A DNA stretch of 64,000 bases. It comes from Nocardioides eburneiflavus (GTDB lineage: Bacteria > Actinomycetota > Actinomycetes > Propionibacteriales > Nocardioidaceae). The translations under genes were made by a program, and so were the position numbers. Positions 40,149-48,819 of this stretch are shown here, in pieces (within the stretch, counting starts at the first letter, position 1; every line of letters starts with the position of its first letter). The DNA is taken from positions 1,488,001 through 1,552,000 of the forward strand of contig NZ_SRRO01000001.1 in NCBI RefSeq assembly GCF_004785795.1, written 5' to 3'. Below the pieces are notes generated by a model. That model saw only the letters and a list, made by a program, of their open reading frames with translations, searched no databases and was not told the origin of the DNA.

Positions 40149-41176
40149 CCGGCCACCTCCCGCAGCACCTCGGCGACGCGCCGGGACGGTTCGACGTCCG
40201 GTCGAGGGGGCGGTGGCGTCGGGGCGCTTCCGGAGCGGTGCATGCCGTAACGCTCCCAGAACTCCGCGAGCCACGCGGGCGGTCGCGGGAAGTCGACCCA
40301 AGCGTCGCGTCCCTGCGCGGCCGCCTCGATCACCCCGGTGGAGAAGACGCTCACCACCGGTCCCGCCAGCCGGGCCAGCGGGGTCGAGCCGTCCACGGTG
40401 ATGCCGAGGCGGCGGAAGCCGCCGTGCGCGAGCCGGGAGAGCCGGTCGCGCTCGGACGGGTGCGGGCGGTAGACGGCGTCGTGGGCCCGGCAGTGCGCGG
40501 CGGCCGCGCGGACGAGTCGCGCGCGGGACAGCTCGGCGGCGTGCATCTGGCCGAGGTAGGTCAGCCGTCGATCGCTGGTCGAGGAAGGCGCTCCGGCGCC
40601 TGTCACGAGACCTGCGTGCCAGAGCAGCTGGCTGCCGACGACCTCGTGCTCGACGTCGGTCCGCCCGGAGCGCCAGAAGTCCGCGTCGGCGTCGCTCCAG
40701 GCCAGCAGGCGCGCACCGGGCGGCAGCGGGGGCGCGTACGGGGTGAGCGCGCCGTGCTGCACCACGACCGACTGCGCTCCCAGGTCCCGCGCCCAGTGGT
40801 GCGCGAGCTCGCCGCGCGGCAGGTAGTGGCCGAGCGAGACGACCGCGACCACGCCACGAAGGGCGTCGGGGAGGTCGGTGCCGACGTCCTGCTGCGTCAG
40901 CGGCGGGCGACCGAGGTCGGGCGCGGGTCCGGGTGACAGCACGGCGACGGGCAGGTCGAGCCGGGCCAGGGGTTCGACGAGGGCCGCGTGGCTGGTGGGG
41001 GAGGAGGAGTCGAGCGCCACGAGCAGCCGCGGCTCGGGGTCGTACGTCGTGAGCACGAAGCGCTGGGGCTGCGGTCCGGGACCCGGGTGTACGGCGTGGC
41101 GGAGCTGGCGCAGGCGGTGCCGCGACTCCTGCCACTGGCGCCACGCGGTGAGGTCGCTCGCATGGATCAGGCCCAT
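40145..41176 (-). CDS. Putative GT-B-like surface-polysaccharide transferase
   Basis: A 343-residue protein of uncertain family. The middle has VVQHGALTPYAPPLPPGARLLAWSD and GQMHAAEL, then YRPHPSERDRL and GPVVSVFSTGVIEAAAQGRDAWVDF. The HxxP-E and SxxST patterns are like those of CDP-glycerol or capsule transferases with a GT-B fold. Since it is encoded between NeuA and a CgeB-like transferase, it is a candidate nonulosonate transferase; that is inference. A dispersed palindrome sits inside the coding region (40572-40612). The ATG at 41176 has CTGGAGGACGC upstream and overlaps the previous gene by 10 bp. Confidence 0.6.
   Translation of the reverse strand: MGLIHASDLTAWRQWQESRHRLRQLRHAVHPGPGPQPQRFVLTTYDPEPRLLVALDSSSPTSHAALVEPLARLDLPVAVLSPGPAPDLGRPPLTQQDVGTDLPDALRGVVAVVSLGHYLPRGELAHHWARDLGAQSVVVQHGALTPYAPPLPPGARLLAWSDADADFWRSGRTDVEHEVVGSQLLWHAGLVTGAGAPSSTSDRRLTYLGQMHAAELSRARLVRAAAAHCRAHDAVYRPHPSERDRLSRLAHGGFRRLGITVDGSTPLARLAGPVVSVFSTGVIEAAAQGRDAWVDFPRPPAWLAEFWERYGMHRSGSAPTPPPPRPDVEPSRRVAEVLREVAG
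40572..40612. repeat. Dispersed palindromic repeat inside a coding sequence
   Basis: Starts TCGCTGGTCGAGGAAGG, identical over 17 bp to 58550-58566, and ends CCTGTCACGAGACC against CCTGTCTCGAGACC there. The other copy is intergenic. Here it encodes a flexible Gly/Ser/Thr-rich stretch of the transferase. Confidence 0.7.
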
Positions 41177-42183
41177 GCGTCCTCCAGCAGCGGGACCCGG
41201 TGGTCGAAGGTGTGCTCGGCCAGCGTCCGGGCCCGACCGCGCTCGGCGATCTCGCGCGCCCAGCCGCGGTCGGCGCGTGCCCGCTCGCAGAGCGCGGCCA
41301 GCTCGTCGACGCCGGAGAACACGAGCACCTCCCGTCCCGGCTCGTAGAGCGCCTCCACGTCGGGGCGGTCGATGAGCTGGAGCGACCCGGTGCCCGGCAG
41401 CTCGAAGGTGCGCATGGTGAAGCCGTCCTGGTCGGTGTGGGAGTTGAGCGCGGCGACGGCGCCGGCCGTCAGGCCGTAGGCGGTCGGGCGGTCCACCCCT
41501 CGCGCCGACGGCACGTCCGGGCGGCTGAGCTGCCACGTGCGGGCCCGGTCGACCGGGTGGCGTGACCAGTCGCGGCCGTACGCCCGGACCGGCACGCCGC
41601 GCTCGTGCAGGGCGGTCAGCAGGCGGGTGCGGTCGGGATAGCGCGCGCCGATGAACACGACCTCGTCGCTGGGCACGGGGGTGAAGGGCACGGTGTGGTC
41701 GTGGGCGTCGAGCACGTGGCCGACCCGCAGGCCGCGGTCGCGGAGGGCGGCCACGTCGTGGGGCGAGTACGACACGATCGAGGGCCGGGAGGTGAGGACT
41801 TCGTCGTCGAGGTCCATGCGGGCGAGCTCGTCGTAGAGCCACAGCAGCTGTCGCGCTCCCGAGGCGTCGACCGCCTCCCAGTAGCCCGTGCCCAGGCCGT
41901 CGCCCTTGACCGTGATGACGACGTCGGCCCGGCTGGCGGCGACGGCCGCGACCGCCCGGGCCGTCTGCGTGCGCTGCCGGGCGAGCTCGCCGGCCCTCGA
42001 GCCGAAGCGGCTCGGCAGCTCGTGGACGAGCTTGGTCCGGACCTTGGCGCCCAGGGTCGTGTTGGCGTCGTACGCGTGGACGGTCACGTCGTGGCCCGCC
42101 CGGCGCAGGGCTCCGGCGATGGAGTCGCCGTAGCCGTGGAAGGCGGGGATGACCAGCAGGATGTGGTTGCCGGACAATGTCAT
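41167..42183 (-). CDS. CgeB-like glycosyltransferase
   Basis: A 338-residue protein like the CgeB group of GT-B transferases, with a C-terminal Glyco_trans_1_2-type domain: GARYPDRTRLLTALHERGVPVRAYG, LNSHTDQDGFTMRTFELPGTGSLQLIDRPD, EVLVFSGVDELAAL. No donor or acceptor can be deduced. The ATG at 42183 follows GATGGGATG. It lies 36 bp after the flippase gene in the same direction. Confidence 0.78.
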   Translation of the reverse strand: MTLSGNHILLVIPAFHGYGDSIAGALRRAGHDVTVHAYDANTTLGAKVRTKLVHELPSRFGSRAGELARQRTQTARAVAAVAASRADVVITVKGDGLGTGYWEAVDASGARQLLWLYDELARMDLDDEVLTSRPSIVSYSPHDVAALRDRGLRVGHVLDAHDHTVPFTPVPSDEVVFIGARYPDRTRLLTALHERGVPVRAYGRDWSRHPVDRARTWQLSRPDVPSARGVDRPTAYGLTAGAVAALNSHTDQDGFTMRTFELPGTGSLQLIDRPDVEALYEPGREVLVFSGVDELAALCERARADRGWAREIAERGRARTLAEHTFDHRVPLLEDAWA

Positions 42184-42219
42184 CCCATCTGGCGCGGACG
42201 TCTAGGACTGCGTCGAACC

Positions 42220-43740
42220 CTAGAGCACCGGATCCGCTGAACCGGACTGATCGGCCGACGTGTGCTCGGCTCGTCGCCGGATCAGGCGCAGCATCGACCA
42301 GATGTCCTGGTAGTCGCGTCGATAGGCGCTCAGACCTGCGGCGGCGGCGAAGGCTGCAGAGGCCGCCGCCCCCGCGAGGAGCACCTGTGGCACGGCTGAC
42401 GTGACGGCGTCGGCTGCGAGGCGGAGCACCAGGTCAGCGAGAACACCCGCAACCAATGACAGCGCCAGGACCCGAGCCGCGGAGAAGCCAAGTGGTCCCA
42501 CCGCGAGCCGACCCTCCACGCGGAGTATCCAGAGCGCCACGGGAAGTGCGATCAACTGGGCCACGGCGACGCCGGCTGCGACTCCTGGAACCCCCCAGCG
42601 AATCCCGATGGCCATTGCAGACAGCGCGACGACTGTGGCGATCGCGTTGTAGCTCATGATCGCCCGCCCCAGGCCCCTGGCAGCGAATACCCAGAGGACC
42701 GGCATGGTCAGGCAAGCCGCGCCTCCTGAGACCGCGACCCAGGCCATGATCGGTGCTGCCGCCGCCCAGGAGTCACCAAGAGCGATGTCCACGAACGCCC
42801 CGGCCGTGACCGCGATGACCGTGACTCCCAGAAGAACGGGGTAGACGAGGGCCACCTGCGCTCGACGTGCCCCCGACATCAGGCGCTCGTCGTCCTCACC
42901 GGCACTCGCGAGGACGGGAAGCGCGACAGTGCCGAACGGCGCCTGCAGTTGGGCGAGCGGGGTTCGCACCAGCTGCACGCTACGGGTGTAGGCCCCGAGC
43001 GAGGCCGCCCCGAACTGATGGCCGACCAGGACGTTGTCGGCATTGCGCGTGACGTAGCTCATCAGGCCGCCGAACACGAACGACATGCCAAGTCGCACGA
43101 AGTGCCCGACCGGTGTCCCGCGGTGGTATGCGCGCGGCAGCCACCTGCAGCTCGCGAGCAGCAGGGCGCAGGCCAGGACTCCAGAGGACAGCTGTTGGGC
43201 CACGAGCGCCCAGTAGTGGGCTCCCAGCGCGGCCGCCACGATGCCTATGGTCAAGGGAACCACCGCACACGCGAGGTCGATCGCAGCCAGAGCCCCGAAC
43301 CGAAGACGTCTGGTCAGATCCACCCGGTACTGGGTGGCCAGGCCAGACAGGAAGAAGCTGGGCGCCAACGCCCACGCGATCGCCGTCAGCTCTGGTCTGC
43401 CGTACACCTGCGCGATGAGGGGAGCGGCGATGACGACCAGCGCGGTGAGGCATGCCCCGGCAGCGGTGTTGAGCCAGAACAGGTTGTCCCGCTCCTGGCG
43501 GCTGAGCGTCGGAGCCCGGATGGCGGCTGGTGAGAGACCCATGTCCCTGAGGAGCTCCGCAACGCCGACGATCGCAAGGACCATGGCGACCAGCCCGTAG
43601 TCGCGAGGCGTGAGAAGCCTTGCCAGGATGACGACCGATGCGATCTGGATGAGTAGTCGCATGACCTGGGCCAAAGAGGTGACGGCGACGCCGCGCACTG
43701 CCTTGCGCGCAAGCTCCTGCGGCGCAGGTGCCGACGTCAT
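42220..43740 (-). CDS. Wzx-like polysaccharide flippase (MOP superfamily)
   Basis: A 506-residue membrane protein with about fourteen hydrophobic segments and the MOP-type oligosaccharide flippase pattern (VVILARLLTPRDYGLVAMVLAIVG at the start; GHQFGAASLGAYTRSVQL in the middle). It would flip the lipid-linked repeat unit across the membrane before polymerisation. The ATG at 43740 lies 7 nt after TAGACT, so the transcript is probably leaderless. It heads the long leftward polysaccharide operon that ends with the WcaJ-type gene. Confidence 0.9.
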   Translation of the reverse strand: MTSAPAPQELARKAVRGVAVTSLAQVMRLLIQIASVVILARLLTPRDYGLVAMVLAIVGVAELLRDMGLSPAAIRAPTLSRQERDNLFWLNTAAGACLTALVVIAAPLIAQVYGRPELTAIAWALAPSFFLSGLATQYRVDLTRRLRFGALAAIDLACAVVPLTIGIVAAALGAHYWALVAQQLSSGVLACALLLASCRWLPRAYHRGTPVGHFVRLGMSFVFGGLMSYVTRNADNVLVGHQFGAASLGAYTRSVQLVRTPLAQLQAPFGTVALPVLASAGEDDERLMSGARRAQVALVYPVLLGVTVIAVTAGAFVDIALGDSWAAAAPIMAWVAVSGGAACLTMPVLWVFAARGLGRAIMSYNAIATVVALSAMAIGIRWGVPGVAAGVAVAQLIALPVALWILRVEGRLAVGPLGFSAARVLALSLVAGVLADLVLRLAADAVTSAVPQVLLAGAAASAAFAAAAGLSAYRRDYQDIWSMLRLIRRRAEHTSADQSGSADPVL

Positions 43741-43747
43741 GCCGAGC

Positions 43748-43753
43748 AGTCTA
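43748..43753 (-). promoter_or_regulatory. -10 box (TAGACT) of the leftward polysaccharide operon
   Basis: TAGACT on the minus strand ends 7 nt before the flippase ATG, identical to the -10 of the Wzz/kinase gene at 29819. The two units may be co-regulated at the basal level. Confidence 0.55.
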
Positions 43754-43826
43754 GGTGCGGGTTGCTGAGCACGGGCACTCTGGGACTGCGGCCGCAACGA
43801 CCTCCGGATCGTGTCACGATTGGCAG

Positions 43827-44696
43827 GTGCCGCACGAGAGTCCGCTGCCCGACGCGGTATCCGCTCCTCCGCTCGTGAGTGTGGTGATCCCGTGCTACAA
43901 CGCAGGGGACACGCTGCTCGAGACTGTGAAGTCCGCTCTGTCGAGTGCTTACGAGCGCCTGGAGGTCATCGTCGTGGACGACGGTTCGACCGACTACGCC
44001 ACACGGGTCGCGCTGGACTCGCTGCCGGCGTGCGTGGTGCGCGTGGGCCAGCCGAACTCCGGTCTGCCGGCTGCGCGGAATGCGGGCGTCCGGCGCGCCA
44101 GCGGATCGTTCATCCTGCCGTTGGACGCCGACGACCTCATCGAGCCGGACTACGTGCCCGAGGCGGTCGACGCCATGACGGCGGACGACACTCTGGGAAT
44201 CGTGTACTCCAGGGCCACCAAGTTCGGTGAGGTGGAGGGGGATTGGGCGCTGCCCGACTTCGACGTCGACCGGATACTCGTGGAGAACTGCATCTTCTCG
44301 TGCGCGATGTTCCGGCGTGACGACTGGGCCGTTGTGGGTGGCTACGACGAGACGATGCGCCGCGGGCGCGAGGACCACGACTTCTGGCTGCGGATCATCT
44401 CCTTGGGGCGGGGAGTGCGCCGTCTCGAGGGGCGCTACTTCCACTACCGGATACGCAGCTCCTCGATGAACCACGGGTACACCAGGGAGGAGTACGTCCA
44501 GGTCTACGCGCAGATCTTCCGCAACAACGTGGGTCTGTACGCCGAGCACCCAGAGGCGCTCATCCGCCACCGCTTCGAGCTGATGGACGAGCTGAACGAC
44601 CTGCGGCATCGCTACGCGATTCTCGAGCGCGCCCGACTTCGCTGGCCGGTGGCCTACGCCGGTTTGAGGCGACTCCGGCGCCTACGCGGTTCTTGA
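43827..44696 (+). CDS. GT2-family glycosyltransferase
   Basis: A 289-residue GT-A glycosyltransferase: VSVVIPCYNAGDTLLETVKSAL, IVVDDGSTD, NSGLPAARNAGVRRA, LPLDADDLIEPDYV (DxD motif) and GREDHDFWLRI (ED catalytic region). The GTG at 43827 begins VPHESP. Its last 137 bp overlap the 3' end of the convergent acyltransferase gene, an unusually long overlap. It stands between the two leftward polysaccharide units. Confidence 0.88.
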   Translation: MPHESPLPDAVSAPPLVSVVIPCYNAGDTLLETVKSALSSAYERLEVIVVDDGSTDYATRVALDSLPACVVRVGQPNSGLPAARNAGVRRASGSFILPLDADDLIEPDYVPEAVDAMTADDTLGIVYSRATKFGEVEGDWALPDFDVDRILVENCIFSCAMFRRDDWAVVGGYDETMRRGREDHDFWLRIISLGRGVRRLEGRYFHYRIRSSSMNHGYTREEYVQVYAQIFRNNVGLYAEHPEALIRHRFELMDELNDLRHRYAILERARLRWPVAYAGLRRLRRLRGS

Positions 44697-45720
44697 CCCA
44701 GACCTGCGCAGGTCGTTCCACCAGGGCCCAGCTCGCGACTGCAAGCGTGGATGTGATCGCTCCGACTGCCAGCACGTACGCAGCGAAGCTCCACGTGTCC
44801 GCCCAGACGCCTACGAGCACCTGCGAGACGGGAAAGGCGTACAGGTAGACGCCGTAGGAGATGTCGTGCCGCTGGATCAGGCCCGGTCCGCCGCGCCTCC
44901 CGAGAGTCAGCAGCACGATCGCCACCAGCGGGGCGGCCAAGGAGGCGCCGAATCGAGGCTCGAGAACCACGAGCAGGCCCGACGCCAGTCCCGCCGCCGC
45001 TGCATGTACAGGCCGGAGGGTCACCTTCGGCAGGCAGACCGCCACGACGACGCCTCCGAAGAACAAGGGCGCCAAGAGACTGAACTGCTTCAGGAACACG
45101 CTCCCGAGAGCCGTGTGTGGCAGCGCGACCTGTAGCGCGACGAGGCCCAGCCAAATCGTGACGGCCAGTACCCGTTCCCGGATCTGGGACCCGCGGACGA
45201 CGCTGTAGACCAGCCCAACGGCGATATAGCACATGAATTCGTGGGGCAGTGTCCACGCGGACGCGTTCCACACGCCGGGGTAGGGGACCCCTCGCGGCGT
45301 TCCGGCGATGTCGCTGGACGCCTGGTAGAGCAGCGCGTTGCTCAGGACGTGGCTCAGGCCCCCGTCGCGTCCCACGAGCGGTGCTGTGGTGAATGCCGTG
45401 GCCGCCAGGACCGTGAGGACGAGACAGGCCCAGTAGCCCGGCATCAGCCGCCCGACCCTTCGGGCGAGGAACGACGGCAGGCCGAGCCGTTGTCGTGACT
45501 GAGCGATCAGGAAGCCGGACAGGGCGAAGAATCCCATCACGGCCCAACCGCCGAGACTGCGGCCGACCAGTTGGGGTTCCGTGAGCCCGAAGGCCGGGAA
45601 CGCGTGGGACACGAGGACAGCAGCAGCGAGCACGAGACGGAGGAAGTTGAGTCCCGGGTAGGGTGTGCCGGGGGGCTGTGGGAGCAGCTCGCCCTGAGCT
45701 GGGGTGCCCGTTGCGGTCAC
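44560..45720 (-). CDS. Acyltransferase 3 family membrane protein
   Basis: A 386-residue integral membrane acyltransferase of the OafA/acyltransferase-3 type with about ten helices. The first helix carries NFLRLVLAAAVLVSHAFPAFG with the usual catalytic-site His, followed by FFALSGFLIAQSR and FLARRVGRLMPGYW. It probably O-acetylates or otherwise decorates the polysaccharide. The GTG at 45720 lies 2 nt after the preceding gene's stop. The last 45 residues are basic and low in complexity and are encoded opposite the GT2 gene, so the true C-terminus may be shorter. Confidence 0.85.
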   Translation of the reverse strand: MTATGTPAQGELLPQPPGTPYPGLNFLRLVLAAAVLVSHAFPAFGLTEPQLVGRSLGGWAVMGFFALSGFLIAQSRQRLGLPSFLARRVGRLMPGYWACLVLTVLAATAFTTAPLVGRDGGLSHVLSNALLYQASSDIAGTPRGVPYPGVWNASAWTLPHEFMCYIAVGLVYSVVRGSQIRERVLAVTIWLGLVALQVALPHTALGSVFLKQFSLLAPLFFGGVVVAVCLPKVTLRPVHAAAAGLASGLLVVLEPRFGASLAAPLVAIVLLTLGRRGGPGLIQRHDISYGVYLYAFPVSQVLVGVWADTWSFAAYVLAVGAITSTLAVASWALVERPAQVWVKNRVGAGVASNRRRPPASEVGRARESRSDAAGRSARPSARSGGG

Positions 45721-45722
45721 GT

Positions 45723-47762
45723 TCAGGCCTTCGGATGGGTGAGGTGTTGGGTTGTCAGCACGCTGCGGAACCGGTCCGCTGCCTGGTCCCACATCACGTA
45801 ACTGTGATGGCCCTGCCGAACGTGCTGCTGTCCGCGAGCGGCCATCGCCAGCCTCAGACGGGAGTCGTCACGCAGCCGAACCATTGCCGAGCGCAGGCCC
45901 CCAGCGTCGCCGACGGCTGGCATCAGCGCAGTGGTTTCTGCTGAAAAGTAGTCAGCCATCGCGGCGGTGTCGCTCACGATCACCGCACAGCCCGATGCCG
46001 CCGCGTTGAGCGCCACGGTCTGGCCGGTGGGATAGGCGTAGTCGTGAGTCGGGACGATGACCACCTGCGTACGACGGAGGAGGTCCCGGTAGGCGTCGGG
46101 AGGTAGCACCCCACCGGGCTCGATGTTGCTGGGCAGCGCCAACGTCTGGGCACGGGCCGGCGTGGTGAGCAGCTTGACCTTGAGGTCTGTGCCCTCGACG
46201 GCTCGGATGAGGGTCGGGTAGTCCCGGCCGCGGTCGACGCCCACGGCGAGGAACTCGATGTCCCGGTGTGATCCGACGTCACCGCTGAAGAAGTCGGTCG
46301 CGACCCCGAAGGGCAGGCACACGAGCTGCTCGGGACGAGCACCGTTCGCGAGGAAGACCTCGCGCTGGTTGCTGCTCAGGAACAGGATGAGGTCCGATGC
46401 CTCGATGACTCGGCGTGCTCGGGCCCTGCTCCGCGCATCACCGGAACGGAGGTCTTCGGCCGCCCAGCAGACCAGGGTGAAAAGGGGCTTGGCCCGATAC
46501 GGGCCTGGGACTCGGCGCAGCAGCGCTGGAAGCTCAGCCCAGTGCTCCCACACCGCAACAGTGGCGTCCGCTCGCTGCGCCGCGTGCCATGCGCGCAGGG
46601 GCTGGAGCCGTACACCGGTGCGGTGCTCGATCACGGTTGTGACCTTCGTCGGTGGGTAGCGCGGCGACTCGATCAGGGAGATCTTGTGCGTCTCGAGGCG
46701 TTCCATCCCGTAGGGCAAGCGGGTGGGCCGGATGCCTTCGGCGTACTCGCTTTCGTGCTGGGCAAGGGTCATGTCGTAGATGACGTTGAGAGTGATCAGT
46801 TGGTCGGCGCCGTCCCTCACCCACGCGGTTGTTCCGCAGCGGCGCCCCGCAGCCGCAGCGGCCTCGACGGCGAGTGCCACGGCCTTGCCCCGCGCTGCTC
46901 GCGGGATCCGGGGGAGCAGCCGGTCCAGCCGTCTTCCCCAATCGCGTGCGACTGCGTGCGACGTCATGCGGCCTGCGAGCAAGAACACCGCGCGGTCCCA
47001 CGGCGAGCGTCCATCGGAGCGAAGGTCGTCGACGGCTCCGGGATGGCGGTGGTCGAGGGCCTGCTCGGAAGAGCCGGACGTGAATGCCCGCGCTACCCGC
47101 GACTCTGCGTCGGCGGCAGGGCCTCGGTGCTCGATCTCGAGCTCGGGGTCGATCACGATCTCGACGCCGAACCTGGCGAGGCGCAGGCCGAGCTCGGAGT
47201 CCTCGCGGTAGGTCATCGTCGGGTCGAACCCGCCGACCGCCTCGTACGCCTCCCTGGGCACCGAGTTGCAGGCAGCCCAGTGCCGCCACCTCTCCTCGGG
47301 CTGGCGTGCGTACGCCTGGGCGATCAGTCGCTCGTTGGCTGGTCTCCCGTACGCGGTCGCGTAGGGGGTGTCACGGAAGACGTCCCGGGTGAGCGAGACG
47401 ACGCCGAGCGGTGGGGCACCCGCTGGCCTGGATCGGTGACGGGCCAGGTGTCCGGCGAGGAAGCCGGGGACGGGTGTGAGGTCGTCGTCGCAGCGGAGCA
47501 CGATCTCGCCGCGCGCCGCGGCGTAGCCCGCCGCGAGTGCGGCGGACACCCCGTCGCCTCCGTCACGCTCGAGGATCCTGATCGGCAGGCGCTCGGTGTA
47601 CGCCTCGACGACCACGCGGCTCCCGTCGACGTCCCCGTCGAGCACGACGAGGAGTTCCCATGGCTCGCCCACGCGTTGGGCAGCGAGTGCGTCGAGCAGC
47701 ACCGGGAGCCGGGTCGCACCGCCGCGAGTGGGCACGACGACGGACAGGGCGGGATCGGGCAC
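45723..47762 (-). CDS. GT2-GT4 two-domain glycosyltransferase fusion
   Basis: A 679-residue fusion. The N-terminal about 270 residues are a GT2 domain (SVVVPTRGGATRL, VLRCDDDLTPVPG, MTYREDSELGLRLARFG). The C-terminal about 350 residues are a GT4-like GT-B domain (FLSSNQREVFLANGA, FLAVGVDRGRDYPTLIRAVEG, VPTHDYAYPTGQTVALNAAASG). Such bifunctional enzymes can add two sugars in turn. GTG 47762 is preferred because TACGAT lies 6 nt upstream (leaderless) and the GT2 fold begins there. GTG 47792, which overlaps the upstream gene's stop, is the alternative. Confidence 0.82.
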   Translation of the reverse strand: MPDPALSVVVPTRGGATRLPVLLDALAAQRVGEPWELLVVLDGDVDGSRVVVEAYTERLPIRILERDGGDGVSAALAAGYAAARGEIVLRCDDDLTPVPGFLAGHLARHRSRPAGAPPLGVVSLTRDVFRDTPYATAYGRPANERLIAQAYARQPEERWRHWAACNSVPREAYEAVGGFDPTMTYREDSELGLRLARFGVEIVIDPELEIEHRGPAADAESRVARAFTSGSSEQALDHRHPGAVDDLRSDGRSPWDRAVFLLAGRMTSHAVARDWGRRLDRLLPRIPRAARGKAVALAVEAAAAAGRRCGTTAWVRDGADQLITLNVIYDMTLAQHESEYAEGIRPTRLPYGMERLETHKISLIESPRYPPTKVTTVIEHRTGVRLQPLRAWHAAQRADATVAVWEHWAELPALLRRVPGPYRAKPLFTLVCWAAEDLRSGDARSRARARRVIEASDLILFLSSNQREVFLANGARPEQLVCLPFGVATDFFSGDVGSHRDIEFLAVGVDRGRDYPTLIRAVEGTDLKVKLLTTPARAQTLALPSNIEPGGVLPPDAYRDLLRRTQVVIVPTHDYAYPTGQTVALNAAASGCAVIVSDTAAMADYFSAETTALMPAVGDAGGLRSAMVRLRDDSRLRLAMAARGQQHVRQGHHSYVMWDQAADRFRSVLTTQHLTHPKA

Positions 47763-47768
47763 CCGCCG

Positions 47769-47774
47769 ATCGTA
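47769..47774 (-). promoter_or_regulatory. -10 box (TACGAT) for the GT2-GT4 gene
   Basis: TACGAT on the minus strand ends 6 nt before GTG 47762 and supports the shorter start. It lies at the boundary with the upstream MauE-like gene. Confidence 0.4.
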
Positions 47775-47788
47775 GGTGGCGTGGGTGT

Positions 47789-48784
47789 TCACTCGGCCGG
47801 GCTCGGCTGCTCCGTGAGCACGCCGAGGACGTCCTCCACGAACGCCGCCACGTCGTCCTCCCCCGCGACCGGCCCGCCCGCGAGGTAGCCGTCGGCCCCG
47901 AGCAGGACCGCGGCGGGTGCAGCGACGGAGAAGACCCGGCGCACGTTGAGCTCCGGTTCCCACGCCGCCAGGTCGGGGGCGTGCTCCCCGGCCGCGCGTG
48001 CAGAAGCCTCGTCCGGGTAGATCGCCACGGCGCCCACGGCCGGAGCGAGAAGTGCCGCCCAGTCGTCGAGCTTCTCGGCGGTGCGTACGCACGGCCCGCA
48101 CCCGGGGTTGAGGACGACGAGGAGCCGGGCCTGTGCGGCGGCGAGCTGGGCGAGGCTCGTGCTCCTGCCGTCGTGCAGGGTGAGGGCGCCGTACGGGATG
48201 GCCTGGCGCTCGTAGTCGAGCAGGTCCTCCTCGGCCGGCACCAACGAGGCGTCGGTGGCCGGCCCGCTGAGCACCAGGACGGCGACCGCCGCTGCGGCGA
48301 GCGTGGCCGCCAGCGCCGCCCAGTCGCCGCCGTCCAGCGCGCCGACTGCCGACGGTACCGATCCGCCGTCAGCGGCGAACCACAGGACGATGGCCGACAG
48401 CGCCGTCAGCAGGACGTTGCGCGCGAGCGTCGTACGGTCGACGTCGTGCCGGCCGATGCTGCCGAAGCAGGAGCAGGTCACCGGCTCGTCGAACCCCAGC
48501 GCGCGGCCGATCAGCGCGGTGTAGGCGAGCATCAGGAGCAGCACGAGGGCCGCGACCGGCACCAGGCCCGTGGCCGGTGCCACCAGCAGCAGGACGGCCA
48601 GGGCGACCTCGAGCCAGGACAGGGCAGGGGCTGCGACGTCAGCAGGGACGATCGGCGGCACCCGGAGCGCGGCGAACGCGTCGCGGGTGGCACGGGGGTC
48701 ACGGAGCTTGGCGACCCCGCTCACGAGCAGCACGGCCACGAGGGTCAGCACGACCACCAGCGCTGCGACAGGTGCCTGCGACAT
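47789..48784 (-). CDS. MauE/DoxX-like membrane protein fused to a thioredoxin-like domain
   Basis: A 331-residue protein. The first 150 residues give about four helices with the MauE-type CSCFG motif, seen in methylamine-utilisation and vitamin-K-reductase-like redox proteins. The rest is a thioredoxin fold with CGPC in VVLNPGCGPCVRTAEKL. Fusion of both implies a self-contained route for electron or disulfide transfer at the membrane. The partner and substrate are unknown. The ATG at 48784 is used. It is leftward, with the DUF1707 gene upstream. Confidence 0.82.
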   Translation of the reverse strand: MSQAPVAALVVVLTLVAVLLVSGVAKLRDPRATRDAFAALRVPPIVPADVAAPALSWLEVALAVLLLVAPATGLVPVAALVLLLMLAYTALIGRALGFDEPVTCSCFGSIGRHDVDRTTLARNVLLTALSAIVLWFAADGGSVPSAVGALDGGDWAALAATLAAAAVAVLVLSGPATDASLVPAEEDLLDYERQAIPYGALTLHDGRSTSLAQLAAAQARLLVVLNPGCGPCVRTAEKLDDWAALLAPAVGAVAIYPDEASARAAGEHAPDLAAWEPELNVRRVFSVAAPAAVLLGADGYLAGGPVAGEDDVAAFVEDVLGVLTEQPSPAE

Positions 48785-48819
48785 GTGCGAAACCGAACGG
48801 CTCTGGCGAGGTGACCCCG

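Noticed and set aside
37011..40250. A 1079-codon open frame on the plus strand
   Set aside because: It lies opposite the NeuB fusion and NeuA genes, which have clear domains and coupled starts. The plus-strand product is Val/Gly/Asp/Arg-rich without motifs.
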